From: Christiangramia sp.
Lineage (GTDB): Bacteria > Bacteroidota > Bacteroidia > Flavobacteriales > Flavobacteriaceae
Reading direction: 5' to 3'
Assembly: GCA_024635735.1 (NCBI GenBank)
Contig: JAGXII010000107.1
Location: forward strand, 1-31,633
Length of the DNA stretch: 31,633 nt
Of the stretch, positions 31,409 through 31,633 are shown one piece after another. A program made the position numbers and the translations under genes. The notes beneath the pieces were generated by a model, which was not told the DNA's origin, searched no databases, and saw only the letters and a list, made by a program, of their open reading frames with translations. Position 1 is the first letter of the stretch. The number at the start of each line of letters is the position of its first letter.

Positions 31409-31633
31409 TCTTTAAAATAAACATATTACGAATATACATTACAACTCCAATTCCATGACCCAATAACAAAACGGGATCACGACGAAACGCACCATATACA
31501 AGTATTAGAGTGGATCCTACAAGGCTTAAAAACCAAAATCCCATAGGCAAAGATGATATTCTTTTCTTTTCAGAATATACCCACTGATAAACAAACCTTA
31601 AGGTAAAAATTAATTGGGCAAAAGAACCCAGAA
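31392..31633 (-). CDS. LAB_N-domain membrane protein (lipid A biosynthesis N-terminal-like), partial
   Basis: An open frame enters from the right window edge and ends in TAA at 31394-31392, giving 79 residues; the N-terminus is outside the window. The segments LGSFAQLIFTLRFVYQWVYSEKKR, MGFWFLSLVGSTLILVYGAFRRDPVLLLGHGIGVVMYIRN form two to three helices and match the LAB_N family (small three-helix proteins homologous to the N-terminus of some lipid-A-disaccharide synthases). Its stop overlaps the ArnT-like gene start by 17 nt, giving coupled translation. Proposed roles for LAB_N proteins involve carrying or flipping lipid-linked sugars; none is proven here. Confidence 0.8.
   Translation of the reverse strand, partial: LGSFAQLIFTLRFVYQWVYSEKKRISSLPMGFWFLSLVGSTLILVYGAFRRDPVLLLGHGIGVVMYIRNMFILKNEIKG

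Noticed and set aside
1..31633. tRNA, rRNA, CRISPR arrays, insertion sequences or prophage genes
   Set aside because: None seen: no cloverleaf-like G+C-rich blocks, no regularly spaced repeats, no transposase, integrase or phage structural proteins.

Overview
The window looks like a chromosomal segment of a marine-type member of the Flavobacteriaceae (Bacteroidota), close in style to Gramella, Salegentibacter or Zunongwangia. This is inferred from the low G+C look, the lack of clear Shine-Dalgarno sequences, TAnnTTTG-type promoter boxes, and protein types typical of the group (RprX/RprY-like two-component system, GH130 protein, LAB_N protein, nadA-nadB pair). No sequence search was run. No rRNA, tRNA, CRISPR array, transposase or phage gene was seen.

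Layout. Positions 1-2710 hold the end of an unknown membrane protein, a long gap with a palindrome, an acyl-lipid desaturase (minus strand), a 68-residue unknown and an AraC-type regulator. Positions 3026-12172 form a carbohydrate block. On the plus strand are a cupin, a broken stomatin/SPFH gene, a PIG-L deacetylase, a GT4 glycosyltransferase, a GH100-like glycosidase, a 42-residue basic ORF, a GT4 fused to an alpha-helical toroid domain, and a third GT4. A GH130 mannoside phosphorylase/hydrolase-like gene then faces this set tail-to-tail. Positions 12366-12970 carry a small membrane-protein/XRE-regulator operon with palindromic operator candidates. Positions 13049-15049 carry a DoxX-like protein and a vanadium haloperoxidase-like secreted enzyme. 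Positions 15162-18465 carry a LytTR response regulator and a hybrid histidine kinase with an Hpt-like tail, whose 3' ends overlap. Positions 18701-21197 are nadA-nadB.

Positions 21503-24791 carry an OmpR-family regulator/kinase operon divergent from a beta-barrel outer-membrane protein. The shared upstream region has a tandem array of regulator-like half sites. Then come a yeast-FCY1-like cytosine deaminase, an ArnT-like glycosyltransferase, a small lipoprotein and a YghZ-like aldo-keto reductase. The end holds a minus-strand operon LAB_N protein (cut by the window edge) - ArnT-like glycosyltransferase - mannose-6-phosphate isomerase.

How it fits together. The best candidate for an undescribed system is the 4.0-12.2 kb block: three GT4-type enzymes, a deacetylase, a glycosidase and a mannoside-type phosphorylase. 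This gene content would suit synthesis and turnover of a soluble or surface mannose/glucose-containing oligosaccharide; the product is unknown. The second most interesting signal is regulatory: four similar 10-bp half sites at 11/11/10-bp spacing between the RprXY-like operon and the beta-barrel gene, and a 57-nt repeat found twice next to 3' ends.
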